DNA of 64,000 bases. It comes from Xanthomonas sp. DAR 35659 (GTDB lineage Bacteria; Pseudomonadota; Gammaproteobacteria; Xanthomonadales; Xanthomonadaceae). The first letter of the stretch is position 1. Each line of letters starts with the position of its first letter. Shown piece by piece: positions 35,229 through 43,740 of the stretch. A program made the position numbers and the translations under genes. The notes beneath the pieces were generated by a model. It saw only the letters and a program-made list of their open reading frames with translations. It was not told where the DNA came from and made no database searches. The stretch is from positions 4,578,001 through 4,642,000 of the forward strand of contig NZ_CP162488.1 in the NCBI RefSeq assembly GCF_041242975.1. The letters are read 5' to 3'.

Positions 35229-36149
35229 TCAGCGCTCCAGTTGCTTGCCGTCGCGGCGCCGTGACGCGTCTTCGTCGCGCACGTGGTCTTTCTTCGGCGG
35301 CGGCGGCGTGGAGGGCGCCTGGGGTTGCGCCGGAGCAGGTGGCGACGGCGGTGGCGGGGTGTGCTTGACGGCCAACGCGACCGCCTCCGGCGTCGGCGGC
35401 CACCCTGACGACGACGATGACGTTGGCTGAGTCGGGTTCTGCACGGACTCGCGCCAGCGTCGTTCGTCGTCTGCGCGTCGCTGCTGCGGCGACGGAGACG
35501 ACGCCCATGGCGTTGGCTCGATCGTGCCGTGCCCGGACTCGCGCCAGCGCCGTTCGGCTTCGTCGCGCCGCTGCTGCTCGGCCAGTTCCTTGTTGCGCTT
35601 GGGGTTGAGCGCATCCGGTGGCGGCACCTGGTACATGCGTTCGCCCGGCGGCACCCACTGCGGCTGCACCGGCGCCGACGCGGGCGGCGGCGACGGCTGG
35701 GCATAGGCGTCGGCGATGCGCGCGGGAATCAGTTGCCGCTTGAGCGCCTCGGGCACGGGTGCCGCCGCGGACGGTGCGGCCTGCGGTGTCTGCCGCCAGC
35801 GCGCGCGCTCGCGCGCCCACGGCTTGCCGCGGTAGTGCGCGTCCCAATAGGGATCGACGGCGAACGCGACGACAGGCGGCACGCCGCCGTCGCGCCGGTT
35901 GAACTCGACCACGCCGGCCGGCAGCCAGCCGCGCGCCTCGCGCCAGCGCACGTCGCACCATGACCAGTCGTTGACGCAGCCATAGACGGTGAGGCTGTCG
36001 CCGCCCACCACCGTCGCCACGCGCGGATAGGCGTTGGCCGGGCCCGCGCGCAGATTGGCGCCACTGCGGGCGAAGCCGCTGTCGTCCTGCGCCAGGACCG
36101 GCGCGGCCATCGTCAACAGCAACAGCGTCCACCACATTGCGCGCTTCAT
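35229..36149 (-). CDS. Exported SH3-domain protein with Pro-rich tail
   Basis: A 306-residue protein. Signal peptide residues 1-20 (ending VLAQDD); bacterial SH3 domain about 25-80 (ANLRAGPANAYPRVATVVGGDSLTVYGC, then WCDVRW, GWLPAGVV). The remaining 220 residues are low complexity: Pro/Gln/Arg-rich with the hexapeptide ERRWRES occurring twice and runs of Ser and Pro. SH3_3-type domains bind cell-wall peptides, so envelope attachment is likely. AGGAGG lies seven bases upstream of the ATG at 36149. Convergent with fabB. Confidence 0.75.
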   Translation of the reverse strand: MKRAMWWTLLLLTMAAPVLAQDDSGFARSGANLRAGPANAYPRVATVVGGDSLTVYGCVNDWSWCDVRWREARGWLPAGVVEFNRRDGGVPPVVAFAVDPYWDAHYRGKPWARERARWRQTPQAAPSAAAPVPEALKRQLIPARIADAYAQPSPPPASAPVQPQWVPPGERMYQVPPPDALNPKRNKELAEQQRRDEAERRWRESGHGTIEPTPWASSPSPQQRRADDERRWRESVQNPTQPTSSSSSGWPPTPEAVALAVKHTPPPPSPPAPAQPQAPSTPPPPKKDHVRDEDASRRRDGKQLER

Positions 36150-36476
36150 GCGGTCCTCCTTGTGCGGTGCGGCTGCGTTCCTGGCCGCGATCGCGGTGGC
36201 GAACATCGCCGCTCCGCTGCGCCATGTTCTAGCACAGTGGCGGGAGGGCGGGAGGCCGGGAATCGGGAATCGGGAATCGAAAGGCAGCGTGCCGCGCTGG
36301 CGTTGGCAAGCGATTCCTGGATTCCTGTAGGAGCGGCTTTAGCCGCGACGGGCTTTAGCGGGAACGCTTCGTCGCGGCTAAAGCCGCTCCTACAGCTACG
36401 CCGGAACCGCCGAAGATGCCGCACACTCGCGAAAAATCCCGAATCCCGAATCCCGAATCCCGAATCCCGAATCCCG
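36150..36476. repeat. Repeat-filled intergenic region: two heptamer arrays and a REP pair
   Basis: In order: three GGGAATC units at 36258-36280; an inverted repeat pair with arms 36327-36349 and 36371-36393 (a TTTAGCC variant of the dispersed family, with both arms carrying the compensating change); and six perfect tandem AATCCCG units at 36435-36476, which run directly into the stop codon of prlC. No gene is seen. Confidence 0.85.
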
Positions 36477-38501
36477 CTATCCAGCCATGCCGCTATGCCG
36501 CAGCAACGCCTCCAGCTCCGGCGCGCGGCCGCGGAAGGCGGTGAAGTTCTCCAGCGCCGGGCGGCTGCCGCCGCGCGACAGGATCTCCTGCAGGAAGCGC
36601 GCGCCGGTGGCGGCCAGTTGGTCCGGCGCTTCCTCGAACGCGGCATAGGCGTCGGCGCTGAGCACCTCGGCCCATTTGTAGCTGTAATAGCCAGCCGCGT
36701 AGCCGCCGGCGAAGATGTGGCTGAACTGATGCGGGAAGCGGTTCCAGGCCGGCGGCCGGTTGACCGCCACTTCGTCGCGCACGCGCTCGATCAACTGCAG
36801 CACGCTATCGGCCTGCGCATCGAAGCCGTGATGCAACTGCATGTCGAACAGCGCGAATTCCAGTTGGCGCACGGTGAACATGCCGCTCTGGTAGTTCTTC
36901 GCCGCCAGCATCCTGTCGAACAGCGCGCGCGGCAACGGCTCGCCGCTGTCCACATGCGCGGTCATCGCCTGCAATCGCGGCCATTCCCAGCAGAAGTTCT
37001 CCATGAACTGGCTGGGCAGCTCCACCGCATCCCACTCCACGCCGTTGATGCCGGCCACGCCGAGTTCGCCGACCTGGGTCAGCAACTGGTGCAGGCCATG
37101 GCCCATTTCATGGAACAGCGTGGTGACCTCGTTGTGGGTGAACGTGGCCGGCTTGCCGTCGCCGCCACGGCCGAAGTTGCACACCAGGTACACCAGCGGC
37201 GTCTGCACGCCGTCGGCGCGGTCGCGGCGGTTGCGGCAGTCGTCCATCCAGGCGCCGCCGCGCTTGCCCTCGCGCGCATACAGGTCCAGGTAGAACTGCC
37301 CGACCAGGCGCCCCTGCGCATCGCTGAGACGGAAGAAGCGCACGTCCGGATGCCACACCGGCGCGCTGTCGGCCTCCACGCGCAAGCCGTACAGGTCGTG
37401 GATCAGGCCGAACAGGCCCTCCAGCACCTTCGGCTCGGTGAAATAGCGCTTCACCTCCTGCTCGGAGAAGCTGTAGCGCGCCTGCTTGAGCTTTTCGCTG
37501 GCGTAGGCCAGATCCCAGGCCTCCAGCGTGTCCAGGCCCAGGTGCTCACGCGCGTAGGCCTCCAGTTCGGCGCGATCGCGCTGCGCGTACGGCTTGGCGC
37601 GCGCGGCGAGGTCGCGCAGGAAGCCCAGGACCTCGTCCGGACTCTGTGCCATCTTCGTTGCCAGCGAGTACTCGGCATAGCTGGCGAAGCCGAGCAGGCC
37701 GGCCAGTTCGGCGCGCAGCGCGAGGATGCGTTCGATCGCGGCGCTGTTGTCCAGCGCCGCGTCGCCGAATTCCGAGGCGCGGACGGCGTTGGCGCGGTAC
37801 AGGGTCTCGCGCAGCGCGCGGTCGTCGGCGTACATCTGCACCGGCAGGTAGCACGGCATCTGCAAGGTCAGCTTCCAGCCGGCCTGGCCGTCCTGCTCGG
37901 CGGCCGCGCGCGCCGCGGCCACCACGTCCTCGGGCAGGCCGGCCAGGCGCGTCGGGTCGTCGATCGACAGCGACCATGCGTCGGTGGCGTCGAGCACGTT
38001 CTGCGAGAACTTGGCCGACAGCGCCGACAGTTCCTCCTGGATCGCGGCGAAACGCCGCTTGTCGGCCTCGCCCAGTTCGGCGCCGCCCAGGCGGAAGTCG
38101 CGCAGCGCGTTGTCCAGCACCTTGCGCTTGGCGGGCGTGTACGCCGCGGCCTCGGGCGCGGCGGCGAGAGCGCGGTATTGCGCGAACAGCGCCAGGTTCT
38201 GTCCCAGCGCGCTGGAGAAGCGCGTCACCTTGGGCAGGTTGGCGTTGTAGGCCTCGCGCAGCGCCGGGGTGTTGACCACCGCCTGCAGGTGGCTGACCTG
38301 GCCCCAGGCGCGCCACAGGCGCTCGGTGGCGTCGTCCAACGGCGCCAGGAAGCTATCCCAGTGCGGCGGCGTCACCTGCTCGGCATGGGCGACCGCCGCC
38401 TCGGCCTGCGCCAGCAGCGTGTCGATCGCCGGGCCGACGTGCTCGGGCTGGATCGCGTCGAAGCGCGGCAGGCCGGAAAAATCGAGCAGGGGATTGGTCA
38501 T
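36477..38501 (-). CDS. prlC: Oligopeptidase A (M3 metallopeptidase)
   Basis: A 674-residue zinc peptidase. HEMGHGLH near residue 462 gives the HExxH zinc motif, with the third ligand Glu about 25 residues on (NGVEWDAVELPSQFMENF). The long N-terminal helical half is typical of the thimet oligopeptidase family. It is cytosolic and degrades short peptides, including cleaved signal peptides. The downstream tandem heptamer array abuts the stop codon. Confidence 0.9.
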   Translation of the reverse strand: MTNPLLDFSGLPRFDAIQPEHVGPAIDTLLAQAEAAVAHAEQVTPPHWDSFLAPLDDATERLWRAWGQVSHLQAVVNTPALREAYNANLPKVTRFSSALGQNLALFAQYRALAAAPEAAAYTPAKRKVLDNALRDFRLGGAELGEADKRRFAAIQEELSALSAKFSQNVLDATDAWSLSIDDPTRLAGLPEDVVAAARAAAEQDGQAGWKLTLQMPCYLPVQMYADDRALRETLYRANAVRASEFGDAALDNSAAIERILALRAELAGLLGFASYAEYSLATKMAQSPDEVLGFLRDLAARAKPYAQRDRAELEAYAREHLGLDTLEAWDLAYASEKLKQARYSFSEQEVKRYFTEPKVLEGLFGLIHDLYGLRVEADSAPVWHPDVRFFRLSDAQGRLVGQFYLDLYAREGKRGGAWMDDCRNRRDRADGVQTPLVYLVCNFGRGGDGKPATFTHNEVTTLFHEMGHGLHQLLTQVGELGVAGINGVEWDAVELPSQFMENFCWEWPRLQAMTAHVDSGEPLPRALFDRMLAAKNYQSGMFTVRQLEFALFDMQLHHGFDAQADSVLQLIERVRDEVAVNRPPAWNRFPHQFSHIFAGGYAAGYYSYKWAEVLSADAYAAFEEAPDQLAATGARFLQEILSRGGSRPALENFTAFRGRAPELEALLRHSGMAG

Positions 38502-38563
38502 CGCGGAAGTCTCGGTCGCAAGGGGGAAGGCCGACGGCGCCGGCCATGGTGCAGAGATGGCGG

Positions 38564-39667
38564 TCAGTTCAGCGCGGCACAAGGCAGCGGCGGCAACCCG
38601 GCGCCGGCCACCGCCGCGGCCAGTTGCGCGTCGGCCTGGTCCACGTCGATGCCGTGCTCGGCGTACCACTGCGGCCGGTAGTAGCTGTGCACATAGCGCT
38701 CGCCGCTGTCGCACAGGATGGTGACGATGGCGCCGCCACGGCCCTGCTCGCGCATGCGCGTGGCCGCCTGCAGCACGCCGACGAAGTTGGTGCCGGTGGA
38801 ACCGCCCACGCGCCGGCCCAGGCGCGCGCTGACGTAGCGCATCGCCGCCAGGCTCAGCGCGTCGGGTACCTTGACCATCGCGTCGACGCAACTGGGGATG
38901 AAGCTCGGCTCCACCCGCGGCCGGCCGATGCCTTCGATGCGCGAACCGCCGGTGCTTTCCAGGCCGGCGTAGTCGCGCCCGGCCAGCGCCTCGCGGTAGC
39001 CGTCGAAGAACAACGACACTTCCGGGTCGGCGCACAGGATGCGGGTGGGATGGCGCCGATAGCGCACGTAGCGGCCGAGCGTGGCCGCGGTGCCGCCGGT
39101 ACCGGGGCTGCACACGATCCACTCCGGGATCGGATGCGGCTCTTCCTGCATCTGCCGGAAGATCGATTCGGCGATGTTGTTGTTGGCGCGCCAGTCGGTG
39201 GCGCGCTCGGCGTACAGGAACTGGTCCATGAAGTGGCCGCCGGTCTCGCGCGCCAGTTGCACCGAATCGGCATGCAGGTCGCAGGCGCGCTGCACCAGGT
39301 GGCAGCGGCCGCCCTGGAACGCGATCGCCGCGATCTTCTCCGGCGACGTGCTGGCCGGCATCACCGCGATGAACGGCAAGCCCAGCAGGCGCGCGAAATA
39401 CGCCTCGGAGACCGCGGTGGAGCCGCTGGAGGCCTCGATCACCGGCCGTCCCTCGCGCAGCCAGCCGTTGGCCAGCGCGTACAGGAACAGCGAGCGCGCC
39501 AGGCGGTGCTTGAGGCTGCCGGTGGGGTGGCTGGATTCGTCCTTGAAGTACAGGTCGATGCCGGGGAAACCGGGCAGGTCCAGCGGGATCAGATGGGTGT
39601 CGGCCGAGCGGTTGAAGTCGGCTTCGATCTTCTGGATGGCGGCGGCCACCCAAGCGCGATGGGTCAT
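38564..39667 (-). CDS. PLP-dependent cysteine synthase family protein (possible cysteine desulfhydrase)
   Basis: A 367-residue fold-type II PLP enzyme. The Lys motif is [13 protein letters not shown] near residue 50, the substrate loop is [12 protein letters not shown], and the phosphate-binding loop is [14 protein letters not shown]. The motif SLKHR in place of SIKDR and the longer C-terminus separate it from CysK and CysM. Related Xanthomonas proteins have been described as L-cysteine desulfhydrases, releasing sulfide; direct evidence for that activity is not in the sequence. It lies 62 bp upstream of prlC. Confidence 0.7.
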   Translation of the reverse strand: MTHRAWVAAAIQKIEADFNRSADTHLIPLDLPGFPGIDLYFKDESSHPTGSLKHRLARSLFLYALANGWLREGRPVIEASSGSTAVSEAYFARLLGLPFIAVMPASTSPEKIAAIAFQGGRCHLVQRACDLHADSVQLARETGGHFMDQFLYAERATDWRANNNIAESIFRQMQEEPHPIPEWIVCSPGTGGTAATLGRYVRYRRHPTRILCADPEVSLFFDGYREALAGRDYAGLESTGGSRIEGIGRPRVEPSFIPSCVDAMVKVPDALSLAAMRYVSARLGRRVGGSTGTNFVGVLQAATRMREQGRGGAIVTILCDSGERYVHSYYRPQWYAEHGIDVDQADAQLAAAVAGAGLPPLPCAALN

Positions 39668-39806
39668 GGCGGTGTGCAGGGCGGAAACATCGCGCCCACG
39701 ATACACGCCCGCTCCCGCCCTGGGGTGCCGCGCGACCGCGCGGTCGCGGCGGCGTTCACCCGACGGCCCGCGCCGCCATGGCGGCGGGCATGCCGCGGCG
39801 CCGCGT

Positions 39807-40019
39807 TCAGTGCGCCGCGACCTCGAACCCGGCATCGGCGATGGCGCGCGCGATCGCTGCCGGGTCGATGCGGGCGTCGTCGTACTCCACGCCCACGCGG
39901 CCGCCCTCCAGCACGACCTCGGCCGCGGCGATGCCGGGGCTGGCTTGCAGCACCCGTTGCAGCCGCGCCGAGCAGCCGCCGCAGGTCATGCCGTGGACGA
40001 TGAGGTCGAGATGGCGCAT
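39807..40019 (-). CDS. copZ: Copper chaperone-like heavy-metal-associated domain protein
   Basis: A 70-residue single HMA domain with the metal-binding GMTCGGCS motif at about residues 10-17 and a GFEV end strand. Proteins of this size carry Cu(I) to P-type ATPases. It lies 48 bp downstream of the copA ATPase gene on the same strand, which gives it its likely partner. Confidence 0.85.
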   Translation of the reverse strand: MRHLDLIVHGMTCGGCSARLQRVLQASPGIAAAEVVLEGGRVGVEYDDARIDPAAIARAIADAGFEVAAH

Positions 40020-40067
40020 GCAGGAATCCTCCTTCAGGAAAAATCGCGGTGTTCGGCGGCGGCGCGC

Positions 40068-42515
40068 TCAGCGCGGCCGCCAGCGGTTCAGCAGCAGCGA
40101 GTTGCCGAGCACGGACACCGAACTCAGCGCCATCGCCGCGCCGGCGATCACCGGGTTGAGCAGGCCGAACGCCGCCAACGGAATGCCGAGCACGTTGTAG
40201 ACGAAGGCGAAGAACAGGTTCTGGCGGATCTTGCGCAGGGTCGCCGCGGACAGGTCGATGGCGGTCGCCACGCCGTCCAGGTCGCCGTGCACCAGCACCA
40301 CGTCGGCCGCTTCCACGGCCACGTCCGAGCCGGCGCCGATGGCGAAGCTGACGTCGGCCGCGGCCAGCGCCGGCGCATCGTTGATGCCGTCGCCGACCAT
40401 ACCCACGTGCGCGCCGCGTTCGGCCTGCAGGCGCCGCACTTCCGCGGCCTTGTCCTGCGGCAGCACCTCGGCCAGCACCCGCTGGATGCCGGCCTGCGCG
40501 GCCACCGCCTGCGCGACCTGGCGGTTGTCGCCGCTGAGCATCGCCACCTCGATGCCGCGCGCCTTGAGCCGCGCGACCGCCTCGACGGCGCCGTCGCGCA
40601 GCGGATCGGCGATGGCGACGATCCCGGCGAGTTCGCCGTCCAGCGCCACGCCGACCACGCTCTGCCCGCGCGCCTGCGCCGCCGCTGCCGTCTGCAGCAG
40701 GGCCGCGTCCGGTACCTGCACCGCCAGGTCGCGCATCCAGGCCAGCGACCCCAGCGCCACGTCCCGGCCCTCGATACGGCCGCGCACGCCCTGGCCGGGC
40801 AGCGTCTGCACCGCCTGCGGCCGTGGCGCGGGCACCGCGCCGCGCACGCCGGCGTCGGCCGCACGGCGCACGATCGCCTGCGCCAGCGGATGCGTCGACC
40901 CGGTCTCCAGCGCCGCGGCCAGGCGCAGCAGCGCCGCGGCGTCGCCGCCCTGCGCCACCTGCAGCGCGGTCACCTGCGGCCGGCCCTCGGTCAGGGTGCC
41001 GGTCTTGTCCAGCACCAGCGTAGTCAGCGTGCGGGCGCGCTCCAGCACCTCGGCGTTGCGGATCAGGATGCCGGCGCGGGCGCCGACCCCGGTGCCGACC
41101 ATGATCGCGGTCGGCGTGGCCAGGCCCAACGCGCACGGGCAGGCGATCACCAGCACCGCCACCGCATGCACCAGCGCGGTGGCGAAGCTGCCGCTCAGCC
41201 CCCAGGTCGCGGCCAGGGTCAGCGCGGCGATGGCGATCACCGCCGGCACGAACACCGCGGCGATGCGATCGACCAGACGCTGCACCGGCGCCTTGGAGCC
41301 CTGCGCGGCATCGACCATGCGCACGATCTGCGCCAGCAAGGTGTCGGCGCCGACGCCGGTAGCGCGCGCGCGCAGCATGCCGAGCTGGTTCACGGTGGCC
41401 GCGAACAGGCGGCTGCCCGGCGCCTTGGCCACCGGCATGGCCTCGCCCGACAGCATCGCCTCGTCCACGCTGGAGCGGCCCTCGAGCACCTCGCCGTCCA
41501 CCGGCACGCGCTCGCCGGCGGCGACCACGAAGACGTCGCCGACCGCCAGTTCGGCCACATCGACCTCCACGATCGCGCCGTCGCGCTCCACCCTGGCCGT
41601 GGTCGGCTTGAGCGCGAGCAGGGCGTGGATCGCCGCCGAAGTCCTGCGCCTGGCGCGCGCTTCCAGCAGGCGCCCGAGCAGGATCAAGGTGATGATCGCG
41701 GCGCTGGCCTCGAAATACACGTGCTGCCCGGCCAGGCCGAACACGGTGACCGCGGCGCTGTACAGATAGGCCATGCTGGTGCCGAGCGCGACCAGCACGT
41801 CCATGTTGGCGCGGCCGTTGCGCAGCGCCGCGACGCCGCCGCGGTAGAAGCGCGCGCCGAGCCAGAACTGCACCGGCGTGGCCAGCAGCAGCTGCAGCCA
41901 GCGCGGCAACGGCTCGGCGTGCCGGCCATCGAGCGCGTGGCCGATGGCGGAGAGGTCGAACATCCCGGCCATCTGCGCGACCAGCGGCAGGGTCAGCAGC
42001 AACGCCGCGGCGAACCGCACCAGCTCGTGCCGCCAGGCGCGGCGCTCGGCCTGCGCGCGCGCCGCCGTCTGCGCCTGGTCCAGTTCGCGGACCACGCTGG
42101 CGCCGAAGCCGGCCTTGCCGATCCGCGCGATCAGCTCGGCCGGGGCGACCGTGTCGGGCACGTAATCCACGCGCGCCCTGGCCGAGGCCAGATTGACCGC
42201 CACGGCGATCACCCCGGGCGTGCGCGCCAGAACCGTGTCGATCGCGGCCGCGCAGGAGGCGCAGCTCATGCCCTCCAGGTCCAGCGTCGCGGTCTGGGTC
42301 GGCACCGTGTAGCCGGCCTGGCCGATGTGCTGCAGCAGGGCGCGCGCGTCCACCTGGTGCGGGTCGTAGTCCAGGCGCAGGCGCGCGGCGGCGAGGTCGG
42401 CCTGGGCGCTGACCCCGGGCACGCGGTTGAGCGCCTGCTCCAGGTCGGCGGCGCCGGCGGCGTCGCGCAGGCCGGGCACGGGCAGGCTCAGCGTGATGCT
42501 GGCGGACGCGTTCAT
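40068..42515 (-). CDS. copA: Cu(I)-exporting P1B-type ATPase
   Basis: An 815-residue P-type ATPase. The N-terminus carries two HMA-like domains: a degenerate one (about 5-75) without a CxxC and an intact one with GMSCASC near residue 84. The transmembrane metal site CPC is in VIACPCALG, the phosphorylated Asp is in DKTGT, and the hinge is MVGDGINDAPAL. It exports Cu(I) from the cytosol. It overlaps cueR by ATGA at 42512. An extremely long open frame on the opposite strand is a codon-bias shadow. Confidence 0.92.
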   Translation of the reverse strand: MNASASITLSLPVPGLRDAAGAADLEQALNRVPGVSAQADLAAARLRLDYDPHQVDARALLQHIGQAGYTVPTQTATLDLEGMSCASCAAAIDTVLARTPGVIAVAVNLASARARVDYVPDTVAPAELIARIGKAGFGASVVRELDQAQTAARAQAERRAWRHELVRFAAALLLTLPLVAQMAGMFDLSAIGHALDGRHAEPLPRWLQLLLATPVQFWLGARFYRGGVAALRNGRANMDVLVALGTSMAYLYSAAVTVFGLAGQHVYFEASAAIITLILLGRLLEARARRRTSAAIHALLALKPTTARVERDGAIVEVDVAELAVGDVFVVAAGERVPVDGEVLEGRSSVDEAMLSGEAMPVAKAPGSRLFAATVNQLGMLRARATGVGADTLLAQIVRMVDAAQGSKAPVQRLVDRIAAVFVPAVIAIAALTLAATWGLSGSFATALVHAVAVLVIACPCALGLATPTAIMVGTGVGARAGILIRNAEVLERARTLTTLVLDKTGTLTEGRPQVTALQVAQGGDAAALLRLAAALETGSTHPLAQAIVRRAADAGVRGAVPAPRPQAVQTLPGQGVRGRIEGRDVALGSLAWMRDLAVQVPDAALLQTAAAAQARGQSVVGVALDGELAGIVAIADPLRDGAVEAVARLKARGIEVAMLSGDNRQVAQAVAAQAGIQRVLAEVLPQDKAAEVRRLQAERGAHVGMVGDGINDAPALAAADVSFAIGAGSDVAVEAADVVLVHGDLDGVATAIDLSAATLRKIRQNLFFAFVYNVLGIPLAAFGLLNPVIAGAAMALSSVSVLGNSLLLNRWRPR

Positions 42516-42952
42516 GCCGGCGCCTTGGCGGGCGCGGCGCCGCGAATGTCGCCGAGAATAGGGCAGCCCTCGGGCGCGCCGCGGCCCGGGCATTCCTCGA
42601 CCAAGACCGCCAGCGCATCGCGCATCTCGGTCAGTTGGGCGATGCGCTGGTCCAGCGCGTGCAGGCGTTCGCTGGCGCGCTGCTTGATGCCCTCCACGCC
42701 GTGCAGGCGATCGTCCTGCAAGGCGAGCAGGTCCGCGATCTCCTCCAGCGAAAACCCCAGCTCCTTGGCGCGGCGGATGAAGCGCACCCGCTGCACGGCG
42801 GCGACATCGTAGTCGCGGTAACCGGAGGCGCGCCGCGGCGGCGCCGGCAGCAGGCCCTGGCGCTCGTAGTAGCGGACCGTGTCGATGGCGACGTCGGCCT
42901 GGCGCGCCAGCGTGCCGATGGTGAAGCGGGACGGAGGAGTGACCGGTTTCAT
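42512..42952 (-). CDS. cueR: Cu(I)-responsive MerR-family regulator CueR
   Basis: A 146-residue MerR-type protein. The winged-helix N-terminus FTIGTLARQADVAIDTVRYYERQGLLPAP is followed by the dimerisation helix. Two Cys that would hold one Cu(I) lie in ECPGRGAPEGCPIL, with eight residues between them. It should bend its own promoter between -35 and -10 to activate the copA-copZ unit. The matching dyad is immediately upstream of its start codon. Confidence 0.9.
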   Translation of the reverse strand: MKPVTPPSRFTIGTLARQADVAIDTVRYYERQGLLPAPPRRASGYRDYDVAAVQRVRFIRRAKELGFSLEEIADLLALQDDRLHGVEGIKQRASERLHALDQRIAQLTEMRDALAVLVEECPGRGAPEGCPILGDIRGAAPAKAPA

Positions 42953-42958
42953 GCGCCC

Positions 42959-42990
42959 ACGCTACTCCCTGGAGCGTGGTCCAGGGTCAA
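42959..42990 (-). promoter_or_regulatory. MerR-type copper promoter for cueR-copA-copZ
   Basis: On the leftward strand TTGACC (42985-42990) and TAGCGT (42959-42964) are 20 bp apart, the over-long spacing that MerR regulators correct. The spacer holds the dyad CCCTGGA-N6-TCCAGGG (42967-42986). The predicted start point is close to the cueR ATG, so a very short or absent leader is possible. Confidence 0.75.
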
Positions 42991-43081
42991 GACGGGATCG
43001 CCGACGCACGCGACGCGTTCATTGACCGCTCACATGGGAACGGCGCCTTGCCGGACAAGCGCTTGCGGGCACGCACGGCCG

Positions 43082-43101
43082 CCCTGGAGCCGGGTCCAGG
43101 G
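43082..43101. promoter_or_regulatory. Second CueR-like dyad upstream of copL
   Basis: CCCTGGA-N6-TCCAGGG, with the same arms and spacing as the dyad at 42967-42986, 115 bp away and 93 bp before copL. It suggests that the copLAB genes share copper control with the exporter operon. The flanking -35 and -10 hexamers toward copL are not convincing. Confidence 0.6.
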
Positions 43102-43193
43102 TGAGCGGAACGGGCGCCCCTTCGGCGCCGATGCGCTTGCCGGCGGCGATCGCTCCAGTATCCTGCGTGCATCGCCCGCTTCGCTCGTCCTCC

Positions 43194-43628
43194 GTGCCGA
43201 TCTTCGCCCTGCTGACCCGCCTGCTGTTGTGCCTGAGCCTGGTGCTCAATGGCACCGGCGTGGCCGTGGCGATGCCGGGCATGAGCGCCGCGCCGCACGC
43301 AGCGGCCGAGGCGGATGTCCCACGCCACGCCGCCGCGCCCGCGCATGACGCACGCAGCGCGGATGCGGCGATGCCCTGCCACACGCAGGACGCGGCCGCG
43401 GCGCCCGCCGCGGACCCGGACGCCGCGCCCCACCACGCGCATTCCGGCAAGCCTGGCTGCTGCGGCAGCGCCGCCGGCTGCCAATGTCCGCATGCGCAGC
43501 CGCTGCCGGCACTGATCGCACTGCCCATGGCAATGCCGATCGCCGCGCAACGCCTGTTCCCCGCCGGCCGCGCCGATGGCCGCGGCGCCCCCGGCCTGCC
43601 GCGCCTGGAACGACCTCCCAGCGCCTGA
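43194..43628 (+). CDS. copL: CopL family metal-binding regulatory protein
   Basis: A 144-residue exported-looking protein starting at GTG with a hydrophobic signal (PIFALLTRLLLCLSLVLNGTGVAVA). Many His, Met and a Cys-rich motif CCGSAAGCQCPH near residue 97 follow. This layout and its place directly before copA and copB match xanthomonad CopL, which is needed for copper-induced expression of copAB by an unresolved mechanism. The start codon is the least certain part; in-frame starts upstream reach 43101. Confidence 0.7.
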   Translation: MPIFALLTRLLLCLSLVLNGTGVAVAMPGMSAAPHAAAEADVPRHAAAPAHDARSADAAMPCHTQDAAAAPAADPDAAPHHAHSGKPGCCGSAAGCQCPHAQPLPALIALPMAMPIAAQRLFPAGRADGRGAPGLPRLERPPSA

Positions 43629-43740
43629 TCGCGACGCGGCCGCCCGCCGGCGGCACCGCCGTGGCCGCGCGCCTGCGCGCCGCCGCTCCCTGCGCGCATC
43701 GCCCTGGCGGTGGCGCATCGCATCGCATCGAGGTTCGTCC

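Noticed and set aside
36435..36476. Six regularly spaced identical units considered as a CRISPR-like array
   Set aside because: The unit is seven bases with no spacers between copies; it is a simple tandem repeat and no cas gene is present.
36162..38681. An 839-codon open frame opposite the oligopeptidase gene
   Set aside because: Antisense to clear M3 peptidase sequence, low complexity, no motif and no ribosome binding site.
39081..42812. A 1243-codon open frame on the plus strand opposite the Cu(I) ATPase and cysteine-synthase-like genes
   Set aside because: Composition is extreme (Ala, Arg, Gly, His) with no domain, and the opposite strand holds two well-characterised families; it is a codon-bias shadow of high-GC DNA.
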